DNA of 64,000 nucleotides, from contig UQKL01000009.1 of the NCBI GenBank assembly GCA_900541695.1, forward strand, positions 29,758-93,757, written 5' to 3'. Position numbers and translations under genes: made by a program. Below the pieces are notes generated by a model. It did no database searches and was not told the origin of the DNA. It saw only the letters and a program-made list of their open reading frames with translations. The stretch is from an uncultured Collinsella sp. (GTDB taxonomy: Bacteria > Actinomycetota > Coriobacteriia > Coriobacteriales > Coriobacteriaceae). This document shows, in pieces, positions 53,512 through 63,131 of the stretch. Every line of letters begins with the position of its first letter. Position 1 is the first letter of the stretch.

Positions 53512-54960
53512 ATGGCAGAATCTCGTGCGGAGCGTAGGGCTCGTCGTGCTTTGATCGAGGCGGCTGAGGGGTCGGAGGAGAAAAAATCTTCTAAGAAATC
53601 CAAGTCGTCTCAGGATGCGAAGGGCAAGTCAGCCAAAGGCAAGGCTAAGGCCAAGCGTCCCGGCTCTCGTCGGAGCGAGGACAAGGCATCTCAGACTCGC
53701 TCCAAGCGCTCGCATATAGATCAGGTTTCGTCTGCGCGTAAGGCTGTGGATCCCAAGTCTCCCTGTCCGATCATGAAAGCTTGCGGGGGGTGCACGGCGC
53801 TCAATCGTCCTTATAAAAAGCAGTTGGCAGCTAAGCAGGCTGTTATGGAGGAGCTTTTTGCTGCTCTTTGCGAGCGCGAGGGTATTAGCGTCGACCCCAT
53901 TCGCGGTATGGGCGTCACCCTGGGCGACCCGGGCAAATATCCTGCGCCGCGCGGGTTTCGCCATAAGGCCGCCACTCCCTTTGCCCCCGGCAGAGAGGGC
54001 GCTGTCCGTTGCGGTTTCTTTGAGCGCGGCACGCACAAGATCGTTGCCGTACCCGAATGCCCCGTCGAGGCACCGGGTGCCCGTCAGATTCTCAACGGCA
54101 TCGCACGCGAAGCTGAGCGGCTGCATATTCCCGCCTTTAATGAGGACAAGCATCTTGGTTTGCTTCGCTATGCCGTCGTCCGCTGCGGCTGGCGTACCGA
54201 CCAGGTCATGGTCACGCTCGTGACCGCTCAGCGCGACTTGCCGCATGCGCAGGAGTTCTTTGAGGCTGTCGCCGCACTCAATCCGCACATCGTCACCGTC
54301 GCCCAAAACATCAACGGACGTCCCGGCAACGCCATCCTCGGCGAGGAAACCCGCATTGTATATGGCGCCGAGTGCATGCGCGACCAGCTGCTCGGTTGCG
54401 AATTCGATATCTCCCCTACCGCGTTTTATCAGACCAACCCGCAACAGACCGAGCTGCTCTATCAGCTCGCTATCGACGGCATGGATTTGCACCAGGGCGA
54501 TGTGCTCATGGATGCCTACTGTGGCAGCGGTACCATCGGCCTGTGCGCAGCCAAAGCCGCCCAGGACAAGGGCATCGGCATTATGCTGCTTGGCGTGGAG
54601 CGCAACCACGCCGGCATCGCTGACGCACGTCGCAACGCCGAGCTCAACGGCCTTACTCGCAACGCATGGTTTATGGCCGACGATGCCACCGATTACATCC
54701 TAGATGCCGCCGACAACAACGAGCGGATCGATGTCCTTTCCATCGATCCGCCGCGCGCCGGCTCCACCCCCGAGTTCCTCGAAGCTGCCTGCGCACTTAA
54801 GCCGCGCCGCATCACCTATATCAGCTGCAACCCCGTGACCCAAGAGCGCGACCTGCATCAGCTCTTCGACGAAGGCTATCGCCTGCTCAAGATCACGCCC
54901 GTCGACATGTTCCCCCATACCGACCACACCGAAACCGTAGCGGTCCTCGAACGCCGCTAA
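53512..54960 (+). CDS. rlmD: 23S rRNA (uracil-5-)-methyltransferase, RlmD/TrmA type
   Basis: A 482-residue enzyme with an unusual N-terminal Lys/Ser/Arg-rich extension of about 80 residues (EKKSSKKSKSSQDAKGKSAK and similar), which probably binds RNA. The catalytic part starts with an iron-sulfur motif CPIMKACGGC (about 85-94). The SAM site is 'LMDAYCGSGTIGLCAAKA' (about 336-353), then 'SIDPPRAGSTPEFLE' and the nucleophile Cys439 in SCNPVTQERDL. It methylates C5 of a uridine in 23S rRNA; RlmD or RlmCD cannot be told apart here. The ATG at 53512 has TGGAG upstream; the frame back to 53284 runs through element C and is not coding. Confidence 0.88.
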   Translation: MAESRAERRARRALIEAAEGSEEKKSSKKSKSSQDAKGKSAKGKAKAKRPGSRRSEDKASQTRSKRSHIDQVSSARKAVDPKSPCPIMKACGGCTALNRPYKKQLAAKQAVMEELFAALCEREGISVDPIRGMGVTLGDPGKYPAPRGFRHKAATPFAPGREGAVRCGFFERGTHKIVAVPECPVEAPGARQILNGIAREAERLHIPAFNEDKHLGLLRYAVVRCGWRTDQVMVTLVTAQRDLPHAQEFFEAVAALNPHIVTVAQNINGRPGNAILGEETRIVYGAECMRDQLLGCEFDISPTAFYQTNPQQTELLYQLAIDGMDLHQGDVLMDAYCGSGTIGLCAAKAAQDKGIGIMLLGVERNHAGIADARRNAELNGLTRNAWFMADDATDYILDAADNNERIDVLSIDPPRAGSTPEFLEAACALKPRRITYISCNPVTQERDLHQLFDEGYRLLKITPVDMFPHTDHTETVAVLERR

Positions 54961-54986
54961 CCAACCTCAGTAGATTTTTGGGACAA

Positions 54987-55020
54987 GAAAGGGGGCGACC
55001 CGTCTGGGCCGCCCCCTTTC
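54987..55020. terminator. Bidirectional terminator between rlmD and the PHP gene
   Basis: GAAAGGGGGCG (54987-54997) pairs with CGCCCCCTTTC (55010-55020), with an inner CC/GG pair. T-rich flanks lie on both sides of these convergent genes. Confidence 0.88.
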
Positions 55021-55037
55021 TTGGTTTATTAATTCCG

Positions 55038-55859
55038 CTACATCCCCTTGCGCAGGTCGCACACGCCGGCTGCCGCCATCTCGCGCAGCAGCGTCTCGCG
55101 ATCGCGCGTCACGATCAGATCCAACGGGAAGTGAATCTCGTCGAGCATCTTGCGAGCGTAATCGAGCTTACCAATGGCCATGCCAATGTGCGCATCGGTC
55201 GAAACGCCAATGCCCACGCCCAGCTCGGCGCAGCGCTCAGCGATCTTGCGGCATACGGCCCAATGCTCAGTGTCAACACCGTGTTCAAGACTATGGTTGT
55301 TGATCTCGATAATCTTGTGCTTGGCCTTAGCCGCCAACAGCACCTCGTCGATATCGAACGGCACGCCCGAACGCCCCGTGTGACCCAGCATGAACACCTT
55401 GGGGTGCTCCAGGGCATTGATATACATCTCGGTCGCCTGGGCCAGCGTCGCGCCCTCAGCAATCTGTGGATTATGCACGCTTGCAACCAAATAATCCAAA
55501 TTACGCGTAACCAAATCGAACAGCGAATGCTGACGACTGTACGAATCGCCAGCGATATCGAGCGTGACAGGAGTGTCCTCGCCAAACAGGCTTCCGTCCA
55601 GCGAAACGATATCGGCCTCGGCACCACGCAGCACCAGCACGCCGCTCCAAATGCGCGGCCAGATATCCTGGTTGATAAAGAATTGGTAACTGCGCAGGTC
55701 ATTGGGACAAGCCGTAACCATAGAGCTCAGATGGTCGGCAGACCCGAGCACCTGCAGGCCACGCTCTGCCGCCCAGTACACATTCTCCTCAATGGTCGAA
55801 TATGCATGCGCAGAGAACATCGTATGGGTATGAATGTCACAAGAAAGCAGGTAGGGCAT
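55038..55859 (-). CDS. PHP domain phosphatase (YcdX-like)
   Basis: A 273-residue metal-dependent hydrolase of the PHP family. Metal ligands are seen in 'CDIHTHTMFSAHAYST' (about 7-22), 'GSADHLSS' (about 39-46), 'RGAEADIV', 'VASVHNP' (about 125-131), 'IEINNHS' and 'GVSTDAHIG' (about 217-225). This pattern matches E. coli YcdX and related phosphatases with a trinuclear zinc site. The physiological substrate is unknown. It is the only gene of its transcript; the terminator at 54987-55020 follows. Confidence 0.9.
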   Translation of the reverse strand: MPYLLSCDIHTHTMFSAHAYSTIEENVYWAAERGLQVLGSADHLSSMVTACPNDLRSYQFFINQDIWPRIWSGVLVLRGAEADIVSLDGSLFGEDTPVTLDIAGDSYSRQHSLFDLVTRNLDYLVASVHNPQIAEGATLAQATEMYINALEHPKVFMLGHTGRSGVPFDIDEVLLAAKAKHKIIEINNHSLEHGVDTEHWAVCRKIAERCAELGVGIGVSTDAHIGMAIGKLDYARKMLDEIHFPLDLIVTRDRETLLREMAAAGVCDLRKGM

Positions 55860-56024
55860 CAGGTCTCCTTATCTGGCACGGCCGTCGCTTATATTCATTG
55901 TACGCATTGCCTTCGATAGTCGTAAAACCACTCCATCCCAAAGACACAACGTCCATGACAACGGGGTCCGGCTTAACACCAAACCCCGTTTCACGTAAAA
56001 CATTGTAGGCAGAGCGCTTTACTT

Positions 56025-57209
56025 TTAACGATACTCGTCCGCCAACTGTTTCCAAGCGGGTAGCGAATTGACAATCGTTTCGTAACTCACGCAATAGCCC
56101 AGGCGGAACCAACCCGGCATACCAAAGCTGTCCGAGGGAACCGCAAGCAACTCATACTTCTTTGCGCGCTCGCAAAACGCATTCGCATCGGGCTCCAATG
56201 CTTTCACCCATAGGTAGAACGCGCCATCCGGCTCAACATAGGTGTAGCCATACTCCGCTAGTGCGTCGGTAAGCGCGGTGCGGTTGCGTGCATAGGCCTC
56301 AACGTCACTCGGCTCATCGATGCAGTCGATAATTACGCGCTGAAAGAGCGCCGGCGCGCACACGAAGCCCAGCGTACGGGCGGCACCGGCAACGGCCGGC
56401 ATCAGACGGGCAGCCTGCGGATTGGTGTTGGGAACCAAGATCCACCCCACGCGCTCACCCGGCAGCGACAGCGACTTGGAATACGAGTAGCACACGATGG
56501 TGTGCTCGTAGATCGAGGGCACCCAAGGCACCTCGGCACCGTACACGATCTCGCGGTACGGCTCATCCGAGATGAGCATAATCGGATTCTCGGGATCGCG
56601 CTGAGCGTTGGCCTCGCGCAGAACATTGGCCAGTCGCGTCAGCGTGTCGCGCGTATATACGGCACCGGTCGGGTTGTTGGGCGAGTCGATAATGACGGCT
56701 GCCGTCTTGTCGGTGATCGCCTTGAATACGTTATCCACGCTCAGCTGGAATGTGTCCTCGTTGGCAAGCGCCTCGACACACGTGCAGCCGGCCTTCTCAA
56801 TCCAAACGCGATACTCCGGAAAGTACGGGGCGATAACAATAACCTCGTCGCCCGGATTCGTAACGGCGTTGAGCGCGCAGGTGAGCGAAGCCGCGGCACC
56901 CACCGTCATAAAGACGTCTTTGCCCTCATAGCTCGTGCCAAAGCGGCGGTTGAGCGATTCGGCCACAGCGGCACGACATTGCGGCAGGCCCGGTGCGGGC
57001 GTGTAGCCGTGCAGCTGGTCGCTCGGCAGCTCCAGGGCCTTCTTAATGGACTCCGCCACAGCAGCGGGTGCCGGAACGCTCGGATTGCCCAGCGAAAAAT
57101 CGAATACGTTTTCCGCACCGATCTGCGCCTTGCGCTCAAGGCCATAGCTAAAAATCTCACGGATGATGGAGCTTTCCGCACCGCGAGCATACATGGTTTC
57201 GTTGATCAT
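56025..57209 (-). CDS. Pyridoxal-phosphate-dependent aminotransferase (class I/II)
   Basis: A 394-residue fold-type I enzyme. 'DFSLGNPSVPAPAAV' (about 38-52) begins the substrate pocket, 'TVGAAASLTCALN' (about 101-113) binds PLP phosphate, 'IDSPNNPTGAVY' (about 165-176) carries the PLP-pyridine Asn, and the Schiff-base lysine is in 'SYSKSLSLPGERVGW' (about 242-256). Aspartate- or aromatic-type transamination is likely; specificity cannot be read. The ATG at 57209 has AAAGGGG 8 nt upstream; the longer frame to 57308 enters a palindromic repeat. Confidence 0.92.
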   Translation of the reverse strand: MINETMYARGAESSIIREIFSYGLERKAQIGAENVFDFSLGNPSVPAPAAVAESIKKALELPSDQLHGYTPAPGLPQCRAAVAESLNRRFGTSYEGKDVFMTVGAAASLTCALNAVTNPGDEVIVIAPYFPEYRVWIEKAGCTCVEALANEDTFQLSVDNVFKAITDKTAAVIIDSPNNPTGAVYTRDTLTRLANVLREANAQRDPENPIMLISDEPYREIVYGAEVPWVPSIYEHTIVCYSYSKSLSLPGERVGWILVPNTNPQAARLMPAVAGAARTLGFVCAPALFQRVIIDCIDEPSDVEAYARNRTALTDALAEYGYTYVEPDGAFYLWVKALEPDANAFCERAKKYELLAVPSDSFGMPGWFRLGYCVSYETIVNSLPAWKQLADEYR

Positions 57210-57274
57210 CTGTTCCCCTTTCGCATAGGCGGTATTGTACGCTTTAGTTGAGCAAAGTGCCGCAGCAATGTTAA

Positions 57275-57324
57275 TTGGGGCCAGACTTAAATGCGTGAAA
57301 ACGCTCATTTAAGTCTGTCCCCAA
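57275..57324. repeat. GGGGACAG-bearing hairpin, TTAAATGA arm type
   Basis: TTGGGG (57275-57280) pairs with CCCCAA (57319-57324), and AGACTTAAATG (57283-57293) with CATTTAAGTCT (57306-57316). The GGGGACAG motif is read on the minus strand at the base of the stem rather than in the loop. Confidence 0.65.
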
Positions 57325-57352
57325 TCAACAGATGGCCCCATATCGCTAAAAA

Positions 57353-57384
57353 AAAGCCTCCGCAGGTTTCCCCGCGGAGGCTTT
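57353..57384 (-). terminator. Terminator of the tilS-hpt-ftsH group
   Basis: AAAGCCTCCGC (57353-57363) pairs with GCGGAGGCTTT (57374-57384). On the minus strand it is followed by a T-run (57346-57355), 12 nt past the ftsH stop. Confidence 0.9.
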
Positions 57385-57395
57385 CGCCACAAAGA

Positions 57396-59534
57396 CTATT
57401 TGTCGTCGTCGGCGTCGGCATCGGCGTTGACGGCATGGTCATCGCCAGCGCCATCGGATGCCACTTCGGCATCCTCCTGCATGGCCGCCTGCGCAAAAGC
57501 CGCGGCATCAGCCGCCAGCTCCTCCTCGCTCATACGAGGCGCGCGCTTTTTGGTCGGCATACCGGCCGCCTTGGCATTGCGCTCCTCCTTGGCCGCCAGG
57601 ATATCGCCCTCGCGCTCAAGGTAGGCATCCCACTCGTTGTCGAGCAGGGCATTCACGGCGTCGCCTTCGACGGTCTCGCGCTCAAGCAGCACCTTCGCCA
57701 TCAGATCAAGCTGATCGCGACGGGCATCCAGAATCTCGACCGCGCGGCGATGGGCCTCGCGCATAATGCGCTGGACCTCGATATCGATGCGACGCGCCGT
57801 CTCCTCGGAGTAATCCTGGTGATCGGCGTAATCGCGGCCAAGGAACACCTGATGCTGCGCCTCGCCAAACACTTGCGTGCCGAGTTCCTCGCTCATGCCC
57901 AGGCGCGTGACCATCTCGCGTGCCATCTTGGTCGCGCGCTCCAGGTCGTTGCTCGCGCCCGACGTGATGTCATCGCACATGAGCTCCTCGGCAACGCGGC
58001 CGCCCAAGAACACGGCAAGCTCGTCGAGCATCTCGTTCTTGGTCTTGAGGAAGTGATCCTCCTGCGGAAGCTGCAACGTGTAGCCCAGAGCCTGGCCGCG
58101 GCTGACGATCGAAATCTTATGAACCGGATCGGAGTGCTCCAAGATGTGACCCACCAAAGCGTGACCGCTCTCATGATAGGCAATCGTGGTGCGCTCGGCC
58201 TCGGTCATCACGCGACCCTTGCGTTGCGGTCCGGCAATCACGCGCTCCATCGACTCCTCGACCTCGTCCATCGAGATCACGGAACGATGGCGGCGAGCGG
58301 CCAGCAGCGCAGATTCGTTGAGCAGGTTTGCCAGATCGGCACCGGTAAAGCCAACGGTCATCTGGGCGAGCTTCTCAAACTTAACGTCCTCGTCCATCGG
58401 CTTATTCTCGGCATGTACGCGCAAGATCTGCTCGCGACCCTTTACGTCCGGACGGTCGACCGTGACCTGACGATCAAAACGACCGGGGCGCAGCAATGCC
58501 GGATCCAGAATATCGGGGCGATTGGTTGCGGCGATCAGGATGACCGACTCGCTTTCCTCAAAACCGTCCATCTCGACCAGCAGCTGGTTGAGCGTCTGCT
58601 CGCGCTCGTCGTGACCGCCGCCCAGACCGGCTCCGCGCTGACGTCCCACGGCATCGATCTCGTCAATAAAGATGATCGACGGAGCCTGAGACTTGGCCTC
58701 CTTAAAGAGGTCGCGCACGCGGCTGGCACCGACACCCACGAACATCTCGACAAAGTCAGAACCAGAGATGCTAAAGAACGGCACGCCCGCCTCGCCGGCA
58801 ACGGCCTTGGCCAGCAGCGTCTTACCGGTACCCGGAGGGCCCACCAGCAAAACGCCGCGCGGGATCTTGGCACCCAGTTTGCGATAGCGGTCCGGATCGC
58901 TTAGGAAGTCGCGGATCTCCTCGAGCTCCTCGACGGCCTCGTCCACGCCGGCCACGTCCTCGAACTTGACCTTGGGACGCGTAGCCTCGTTGGTCTTGGC
59001 ATTGGTCTTGCCAAACTGCATGTTCCTGTTATTGGCGCCCATCATCTGGCGCATAAAGTAGAACATGATGGCGATCAGGGCGATCGTCGGCAGCACGCTC
59101 ATCGCCAGGTCGCCCCAAAAATCGGGGTCGTTGGTGTTGACGATGTACTTGGTATCGGGGTGCTCCGCCATAAGCTCGGCAAGCGAATCGGAGCCGACAT
59201 AGGTCGAGGAGAAGCTCTTGAGCTCGCTCGTATCGCCCTTGTCCTTTTTCGTCTTCCAGTAATGCCCCGCCACGCTTCCGTCTTGAACCGTATAGGTCAA
59301 ATCTTCGACGCGATCCTGCTTAATGGCACTGACCATCTCGCTCGTCGCGAGCTTAACGGTATTGCTGGAGTTGGCAAAGCCGGAACCCATATTAAAGAAG
59401 GCATAGCCCAGAAGCGCGCAAGCCAAAAGAAAATACAGCCAGCCCGTACGCGTGGGCTTCTTGCCTCCGGGCATCCCCGGAATCTTTGGGTCCCGGGGAG
59501 TCTGGGGATTGTTGTCGTTACGGTCGTCGGGCAT
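57396..59534 (-). CDS. ftsH: ATP-dependent zinc metalloprotease FtsH
   Basis: A 712-residue membrane-bound AAA+ protease. Two membrane helices (about 31-50 and 146-165) flank an external domain. Walker A GPPGTGKT is at 232-239, Walker B IIFIDEID at 287-294, the second region of homology at '[20 protein letters not shown]' (336-355) and the zinc motif HESGH at 454-458. It degrades membrane and regulatory proteins. The C-terminus after residue 640 is an acidic, Ala/Asp-rich tail longer than in many homologues. The ATG at 59534 follows the hpt stop by 1 nt, with GGAGG inside the end of hpt. It forms a conserved group with hpt and tilS. Confidence 0.97.
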   Translation of the reverse strand: MPDDRNDNNPQTPRDPKIPGMPGGKKPTRTGWLYFLLACALLGYAFFNMGSGFANSSNTVKLATSEMVSAIKQDRVEDLTYTVQDGSVAGHYWKTKKDKGDTSELKSFSSTYVGSDSLAELMAEHPDTKYIVNTNDPDFWGDLAMSVLPTIALIAIMFYFMRQMMGANNRNMQFGKTNAKTNEATRPKVKFEDVAGVDEAVEELEEIRDFLSDPDRYRKLGAKIPRGVLLVGPPGTGKTLLAKAVAGEAGVPFFSISGSDFVEMFVGVGASRVRDLFKEAKSQAPSIIFIDEIDAVGRQRGAGLGGGHDEREQTLNQLLVEMDGFEESESVILIAATNRPDILDPALLRPGRFDRQVTVDRPDVKGREQILRVHAENKPMDEDVKFEKLAQMTVGFTGADLANLLNESALLAARRHRSVISMDEVEESMERVIAGPQRKGRVMTEAERTTIAYHESGHALVGHILEHSDPVHKISIVSRGQALGYTLQLPQEDHFLKTKNEMLDELAVFLGGRVAEELMCDDITSGASNDLERATKMAREMVTRLGMSEELGTQVFGEAQHQVFLGRDYADHQDYSEETARRIDIEVQRIMREAHRRAVEILDARRDQLDLMAKVLLERETVEGDAVNALLDNEWDAYLEREGDILAAKEERNAKAAGMPTKKRAPRMSEEELAADAAAFAQAAMQEDAEVASDGAGDDHAVNADADADDDK

Positions 59535-59535
59535 C

Positions 59536-60084
59536 TTACGAATAAACCTCCGGTTTCAAAATGCCCAGATACGGAAGGTTGCGATAGCGCTCGGCATAGT
59601 CGAGGCCGTAGCCCACCACAAAGGCATCGGGGCAATGGGTTCCAACATACTTGGGCGTGATGGCCGAGGTACGGTCCTCAACGTCCTTCCACAGGAAGGC
59701 AGCGACCTCCAGCGAAGCGGGCTTGCGGCTCTCGAGGTTCTTCATCAGGTACTTGAGGGTCAGGCCCGAGTCCAGAATGTCCTCGACGATCAGCACGTCG
59801 CGACCACGGATGTCGATATCCAGGTCCTTAATGATACGCACGATGCCCGAAGACTTCACACCGTCGCCATAGCTCGAAACAGCCATGAAATCGATGTTGG
59901 TCGGCAGCTCGATCTTGCGCATCAGGTCGCCCATAAAGACAACGGCGCCGCGCAGAACCGCGATCAACACCAGATCCTTACCAGCGTAGTCGCGCGTAAT
60001 CTCCTCGCCCAGGCGAGAAACGATACCTTCGATATCCTCCTGCGTAAACAGAACCTTCTCGATATCCGGATGTTGAGAAGCCAT
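59536..60084 (-). CDS. hpt: Hypoxanthine phosphoribosyltransferase
   Basis: A 182-residue purine-salvage enzyme that joins hypoxanthine or guanine to PRPP. The PRPP loop is 'VLIVEDILDSGLTL' (97-110). 'LRGAVVFMGDLMRKI' (about 44-58) and 'AAFLWKDVEDR' (about 128-138) hold the pyrophosphate and base contacts, and 'FVVGYGLDYAERYRNLPYLG' (about 154-173) is the family's C-terminal signature. An extended -10 (TGCTAGAAT on the minus strand, 60142-60147) lies about 60 nt upstream of the start, so hpt-ftsH can be transcribed apart from tilS. Confidence 0.96.
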   Translation of the reverse strand: MASQHPDIEKVLFTQEDIEGIVSRLGEEITRDYAGKDLVLIAVLRGAVVFMGDLMRKIELPTNIDFMAVSSYGDGVKSSGIVRIIKDLDIDIRGRDVLIVEDILDSGLTLKYLMKNLESRKPASLEVAAFLWKDVEDRTSAITPKYVGTHCPDAFVVGYGLDYAERYRNLPYLGILKPEVYS

Positions 60085-60141
60085 GACAACCCTTTCTTGT
60101 GCTTAATCGCCCACACACCGCCGTATGGACGCGAACTACAC

Positions 60142-60147
60142 ATTCTA
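60142..60147 (-). promoter_or_regulatory. Extended -10 of the hpt-ftsH promoter
   Basis: TAGAAT on the minus strand preceded by TG with one base between. No good -35 is seen at the usual distance, which extended -10 promoters can tolerate. Confidence 0.5.
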
Positions 60148-60232
60148 GCAGCGCACGGGGTATATTTTCCAGCCCGCGCATCATCAGCGCTGGAATACCG
60201 TCAACGCCGCACAGAAAAGCTGGTACGAGGGG

Positions 60233-61771
60233 CTAATCCGCGTCAACCACGCGAAGCAGATAGGCCACACGCGTCGCCGCCGTGCACTTAAAGCGTTCGT
60301 CCGCGCGAACTCCGGCGACCCACACCACGGCACCTCCCGGCGCCGCCCTCACCATGGGCACGCCGGCGCGCTCGGAAACGGGAATGCGAGCCTCTCCTAG
60401 CAAGTCGGATACCTTCTTGCTTCGGCCACTCATTCCTAACGGGCACATCACGTCTCCCGGTGCGGGACCGTCCACCCATAGGCGCGCCAATCGCGCCTCG
60501 GCAGGGATCTCGCCACGCGAGCCCGCCAGGATCCGCTCGCTATCGCTGTCGGCAAAACCCAGGGCAGCCGCGTCTACCAAAGCTGCCACTTCCCCGGCAG
60601 CCGCAAGCTCACGGGCGCGGCGCACGATATCGCATCCCGGTTCAACGGCCATCGGCTCTGCGACCAGCATACGTCCCCCGCCCAACGGCAAACGACCGGG
60701 TACGGTAACCCAGTCCGCGACCAGGCCCTCGCGAGCCACCGGAGCCTTAAACGCCAGCATGCCAAATTCGACGCGTGCGTCAATCCCCGCCGGAAGCGTG
60801 ACCGAGCCTGCGCCCTCGGCAACGCAGGAAAGGACTCGCTCCACATGTCGCATCTCTGGACGAGCGTCCGGATCGATGCGTTTGATCGCCAGTCGCACGA
60901 TGCGCCGCGCGATTACCACCTCGGCCGCAGCAAGGCGTCTGGCATCGAGCACTAGCGCACCCGCCGCCTCCTTGCGCAGGCAGCTTCGAAACGCCTGTGC
61001 CGACAGCTGGGATAGAAACGCATCTTCGTCACCAAGGATCTCGCAGGCGGCGCCAATCGTCTTGCACACGCTCGCATTACGCTGTGCCACCACTGGCATT
61101 ACCCGATGGCGCACGTAGTTTCGCAGATACGAGATATCCTCATTGCTCTCGTCCTCACGCCACGGCTGACCATGTACCTGTAGATAGCCCACGAGCTCGC
61201 CATGAGTTAGGTCGAGCAAGGGGCGCACCACGATATTCCTCCGGTGAGGAATGCTCGATAGGCCAGCGGGCCCTGAACCCTTAATCGCGTTCATCAAAAA
61301 CGTTTCCGCGCGATCCGAAGACGTGTGCGCGGTGCAGATACGAGCCGCCGTTCGCGGTGCCCCCGTCTGGGCGCAGAGCTCGCGAACATACCTCCGCGCC
61401 GCGGCATAGCGCACCTCGCGGGCCGCGGCCTCAATATTGCCCGACTCCCCATCAAAATAAGCGTGCTCCACGCACAGCGGTAAACCATATTTCGCGCAGA
61501 GCTCACGCACAAAGGCCTCGTCGCCATCGGACGCCTTGCCGCGCAGATGATGGTTTACATGCAGCACATGCAGGCGCTCGCGAGCAATGGGGGCAACACC
61601 GCGTCCGTCTTGGATATCCAGCTTTGATGTGCACGCCATAAGAAGCAGTGCCGTCGAGTCCGCGCCGCCTGATACCATGAGCACGACAGGAGCAGCCTGC
61701 TGCCTCGTCCGGGTCTCATCGACTGCCCCAGGCACGGCATGGTGTCCATAATGCTGAGATACCGTAGGCAT
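60233..61771 (-). CDS. tilS: tRNA(Ile)-lysidine synthetase TilS
   Basis: A 512-residue PP-loop ligase that changes C34 of tRNA-Ile(CAU) to lysidine so that it reads AUA. The ATP-binding motif is 'LMVSGGADSTALLL' (31-44), followed by 'LHVLHVNHHLRG' (about 67-78) and 'ICTAHTSSDRAETFLMN' (about 147-163), all TilS signatures. The C-terminal domain that holds the tRNA, with 'MGMSGRSKKVSDLLGEARIP'-type lysine-rich sequence (about 455-475), is present. The ATG at 61771 has GAGGAGG upstream. It is followed by hpt and ftsH, the conserved order known from many Gram-positive bacteria, and is divergent from the MBL gene. Confidence 0.95.
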   Translation of the reverse strand: MPTVSQHYGHHAVPGAVDETRTRQQAAPVVLMVSGGADSTALLLMACTSKLDIQDGRGVAPIARERLHVLHVNHHLRGKASDGDEAFVRELCAKYGLPLCVEHAYFDGESGNIEAAAREVRYAAARRYVRELCAQTGAPRTAARICTAHTSSDRAETFLMNAIKGSGPAGLSSIPHRRNIVVRPLLDLTHGELVGYLQVHGQPWREDESNEDISYLRNYVRHRVMPVVAQRNASVCKTIGAACEILGDEDAFLSQLSAQAFRSCLRKEAAGALVLDARRLAAAEVVIARRIVRLAIKRIDPDARPEMRHVERVLSCVAEGAGSVTLPAGIDARVEFGMLAFKAPVAREGLVADWVTVPGRLPLGGGRMLVAEPMAVEPGCDIVRRARELAAAGEVAALVDAAALGFADSDSERILAGSRGEIPAEARLARLWVDGPAPGDVMCPLGMSGRSKKVSDLLGEARIPVSERAGVPMVRAAPGGAVVWVAGVRADERFKCTAATRVAYLLRVVDAD

Positions 61772-61819
61772 TTGCTTCCTCCTCTATTCGTCCGCACCCA
61801 TTGTATCCTTTGGAATCTT

Positions 61820-62629
61820 ATGTCTCGTCTGCACCTTCATATCCTCGGCAGTGGCTCTAAAGGCAACTGCGCACTCATCGAGGGCCCGCAGGGGCTCATT
61901 ATGGTCGATGACGGACTGTCTCGCCGCGAAACGCTCAAACGCATGGCGGAACTCGGACTGTCGGTAGACGACGTGTACGCCCTTGTTGTCACCCATGAAC
62001 ACAGCGACCACATCAAGGGGCTTGAGGTATGGTGCAAGCATTGGAATGGCCCAGTCTTTTCCAGCAGAGGAACGCTCACGTCCAAAGAAAGCCTCGCACA
62101 TCTACCTGTCGAGGAATTCGACCCAGGTGACGCCCTCTCTATTGCCGGAGTCCACATTCAAACATATTCGACATCCCACGACGTCGTTAATCCCGTCGGC
62201 TACCGGTTTGACGCTCAGGGTGATTCAATTGGCTTTGCCACCGACACCGGCGAGTTGTCGAAGCATGCCATCGATACGCTCAAGGACTGTCGCATTCTCG
62301 CACTCGAAAGCAACCACGATGTAACCATGCTGCGTCAAGGCGACTATCCTCGCTTTCTTCAGGAACGTATCCTGTCTGTAAAAGGGCATCTCTCCAACGA
62401 TCAGGCCGCCGATGCCGCACGCGCGTTGGCAACCGATCGCACCGAGCAACTTATCGCGATGCACATTAGCCAAGACAACAATCGCCCAAGCCTGACCGTC
62501 AAAAGCTACGCAAGCTCCCTCGACGCAACGCTCGACAACGAGCTTGGCAGCACCGCCACCCGCGTTGAGGGGCTGCATAAACTCACGATACGTCCCGCCG
62601 GACAATATCGGCCCATGACCATACAGTAA
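61820..62629 (+). CDS. MBL-fold metallo-hydrolase (YycJ/WalJ-like)
   Basis: A 269-residue metallo-beta-lactamase-fold protein. 'LGSGSKGNCALIEGPQG' (about 9-25) is the typical start of the YycJ group, followed by the metal motif 'VTHEHSDHIKGLEV' (about 57-70). 'GFATDTGEL' (about 141-149) and 'LALESNHDVTML' (about 161-172) are also group hallmarks. YycJ relatives act as 5'-exonuclease-like enzymes linked to DNA repair or envelope control in Firmicutes. The walKR neighbours usual there are absent here. The ATG at 61820 has a weak GGA upstream; the frame back to 61739 overlaps tilS. A strong terminator follows. Confidence 0.88.
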   Translation: MSRLHLHILGSGSKGNCALIEGPQGLIMVDDGLSRRETLKRMAELGLSVDDVYALVVTHEHSDHIKGLEVWCKHWNGPVFSSRGTLTSKESLAHLPVEEFDPGDALSIAGVHIQTYSTSHDVVNPVGYRFDAQGDSIGFATDTGELSKHAIDTLKDCRILALESNHDVTMLRQGDYPRFLQERILSVKGHLSNDQAADAARALATDRTEQLIAMHISQDNNRPSLTVKSYASSLDATLDNELGSTATRVEGLHKLTIRPAGQYRPMTIQ

Positions 62630-62636
62630 ACAGCAA

Positions 62637-62667
62637 AGGGGGCTGGGAATCACTTCCCAGCCCCCTT
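62637..62667. terminator. Terminator between the MBL and hsp20 genes
   Basis: AAGGGGGCTGGGAA pairs with TTCCCAGCCCCCTT around a 4-nt loop. The genes are convergent, so both transcripts may end here. Confidence 0.9.
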
Positions 62668-62699
62668 AACGTAGGCACCGATTTTAAAAGCCGATAGCC

Positions 62700-63131
62700 T
62701 TAATCGATGGAAATCTTCGTAACGTTCTTCTTCTCGACAATCTTAGGAACCGTAACGGTAAGGATGCCGTCAGCGTACTTTGCAGAAAGGCCCTCGCTCG
62801 AAGCATCCTTCAGGTACACGCCGCGCGTCGCGCTGTACGAGCTGAACTCCTTCTGCAGGAAGTTCTTACCCTCGTTCTCCTCGTCTTCCTCGACATTCAC
62901 GCTAATGGACAGACGGCCCTCGTTAAGCTCGACATCGATATCGTCCTTGGCGACGCCGGTCAGATAAGCCTTGACCTCATAGCCATCGCCCTTATCCTCA
63001 ACGTCAACGGGGAACGCCTTAGAGGCAATCGAGCTGTTCGCTAGGTCGCTCATATCATCAAAGAGATCAAACAACGAGCTAGCAGAGGGACGAACACCAA
63101 AAACCGAACGATAAGGAACCATGCTTGCCAT
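62700..63131 (-). CDS. Hsp20/alpha-crystallin family small heat-shock protein
   Basis: A 143-residue chaperone. The N-terminal arm is 'SLFDLFDDMSDLA', and the alpha-crystallin domain (about 35-130) includes 'VKAYLTGVAKDDIDVELNEG' (about 53-72). The C-terminal pair-forming strand is 'YADGILTVTVPKI' (about 118-130), close to the A-x-x-x-G-V-L signature. It holds unfolded proteins during stress. The ATG at 63131 has AAAGGAG upstream. The leader (63132-63180) can pair CTGCCAC with GTGGTAG next to the ribosome site. No CIRCE or HAIR operator was found. Confidence 0.93.
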   Translation of the reverse strand: MASMVPYRSVFGVRPSASSLFDLFDDMSDLANSSIASKAFPVDVEDKGDGYEVKAYLTGVAKDDIDVELNEGRLSISVNVEEDEENEGKNFLQKEFSSYSATRGVYLKDASSEGLSAKYADGILTVTVPKIVEKKNVTKISID

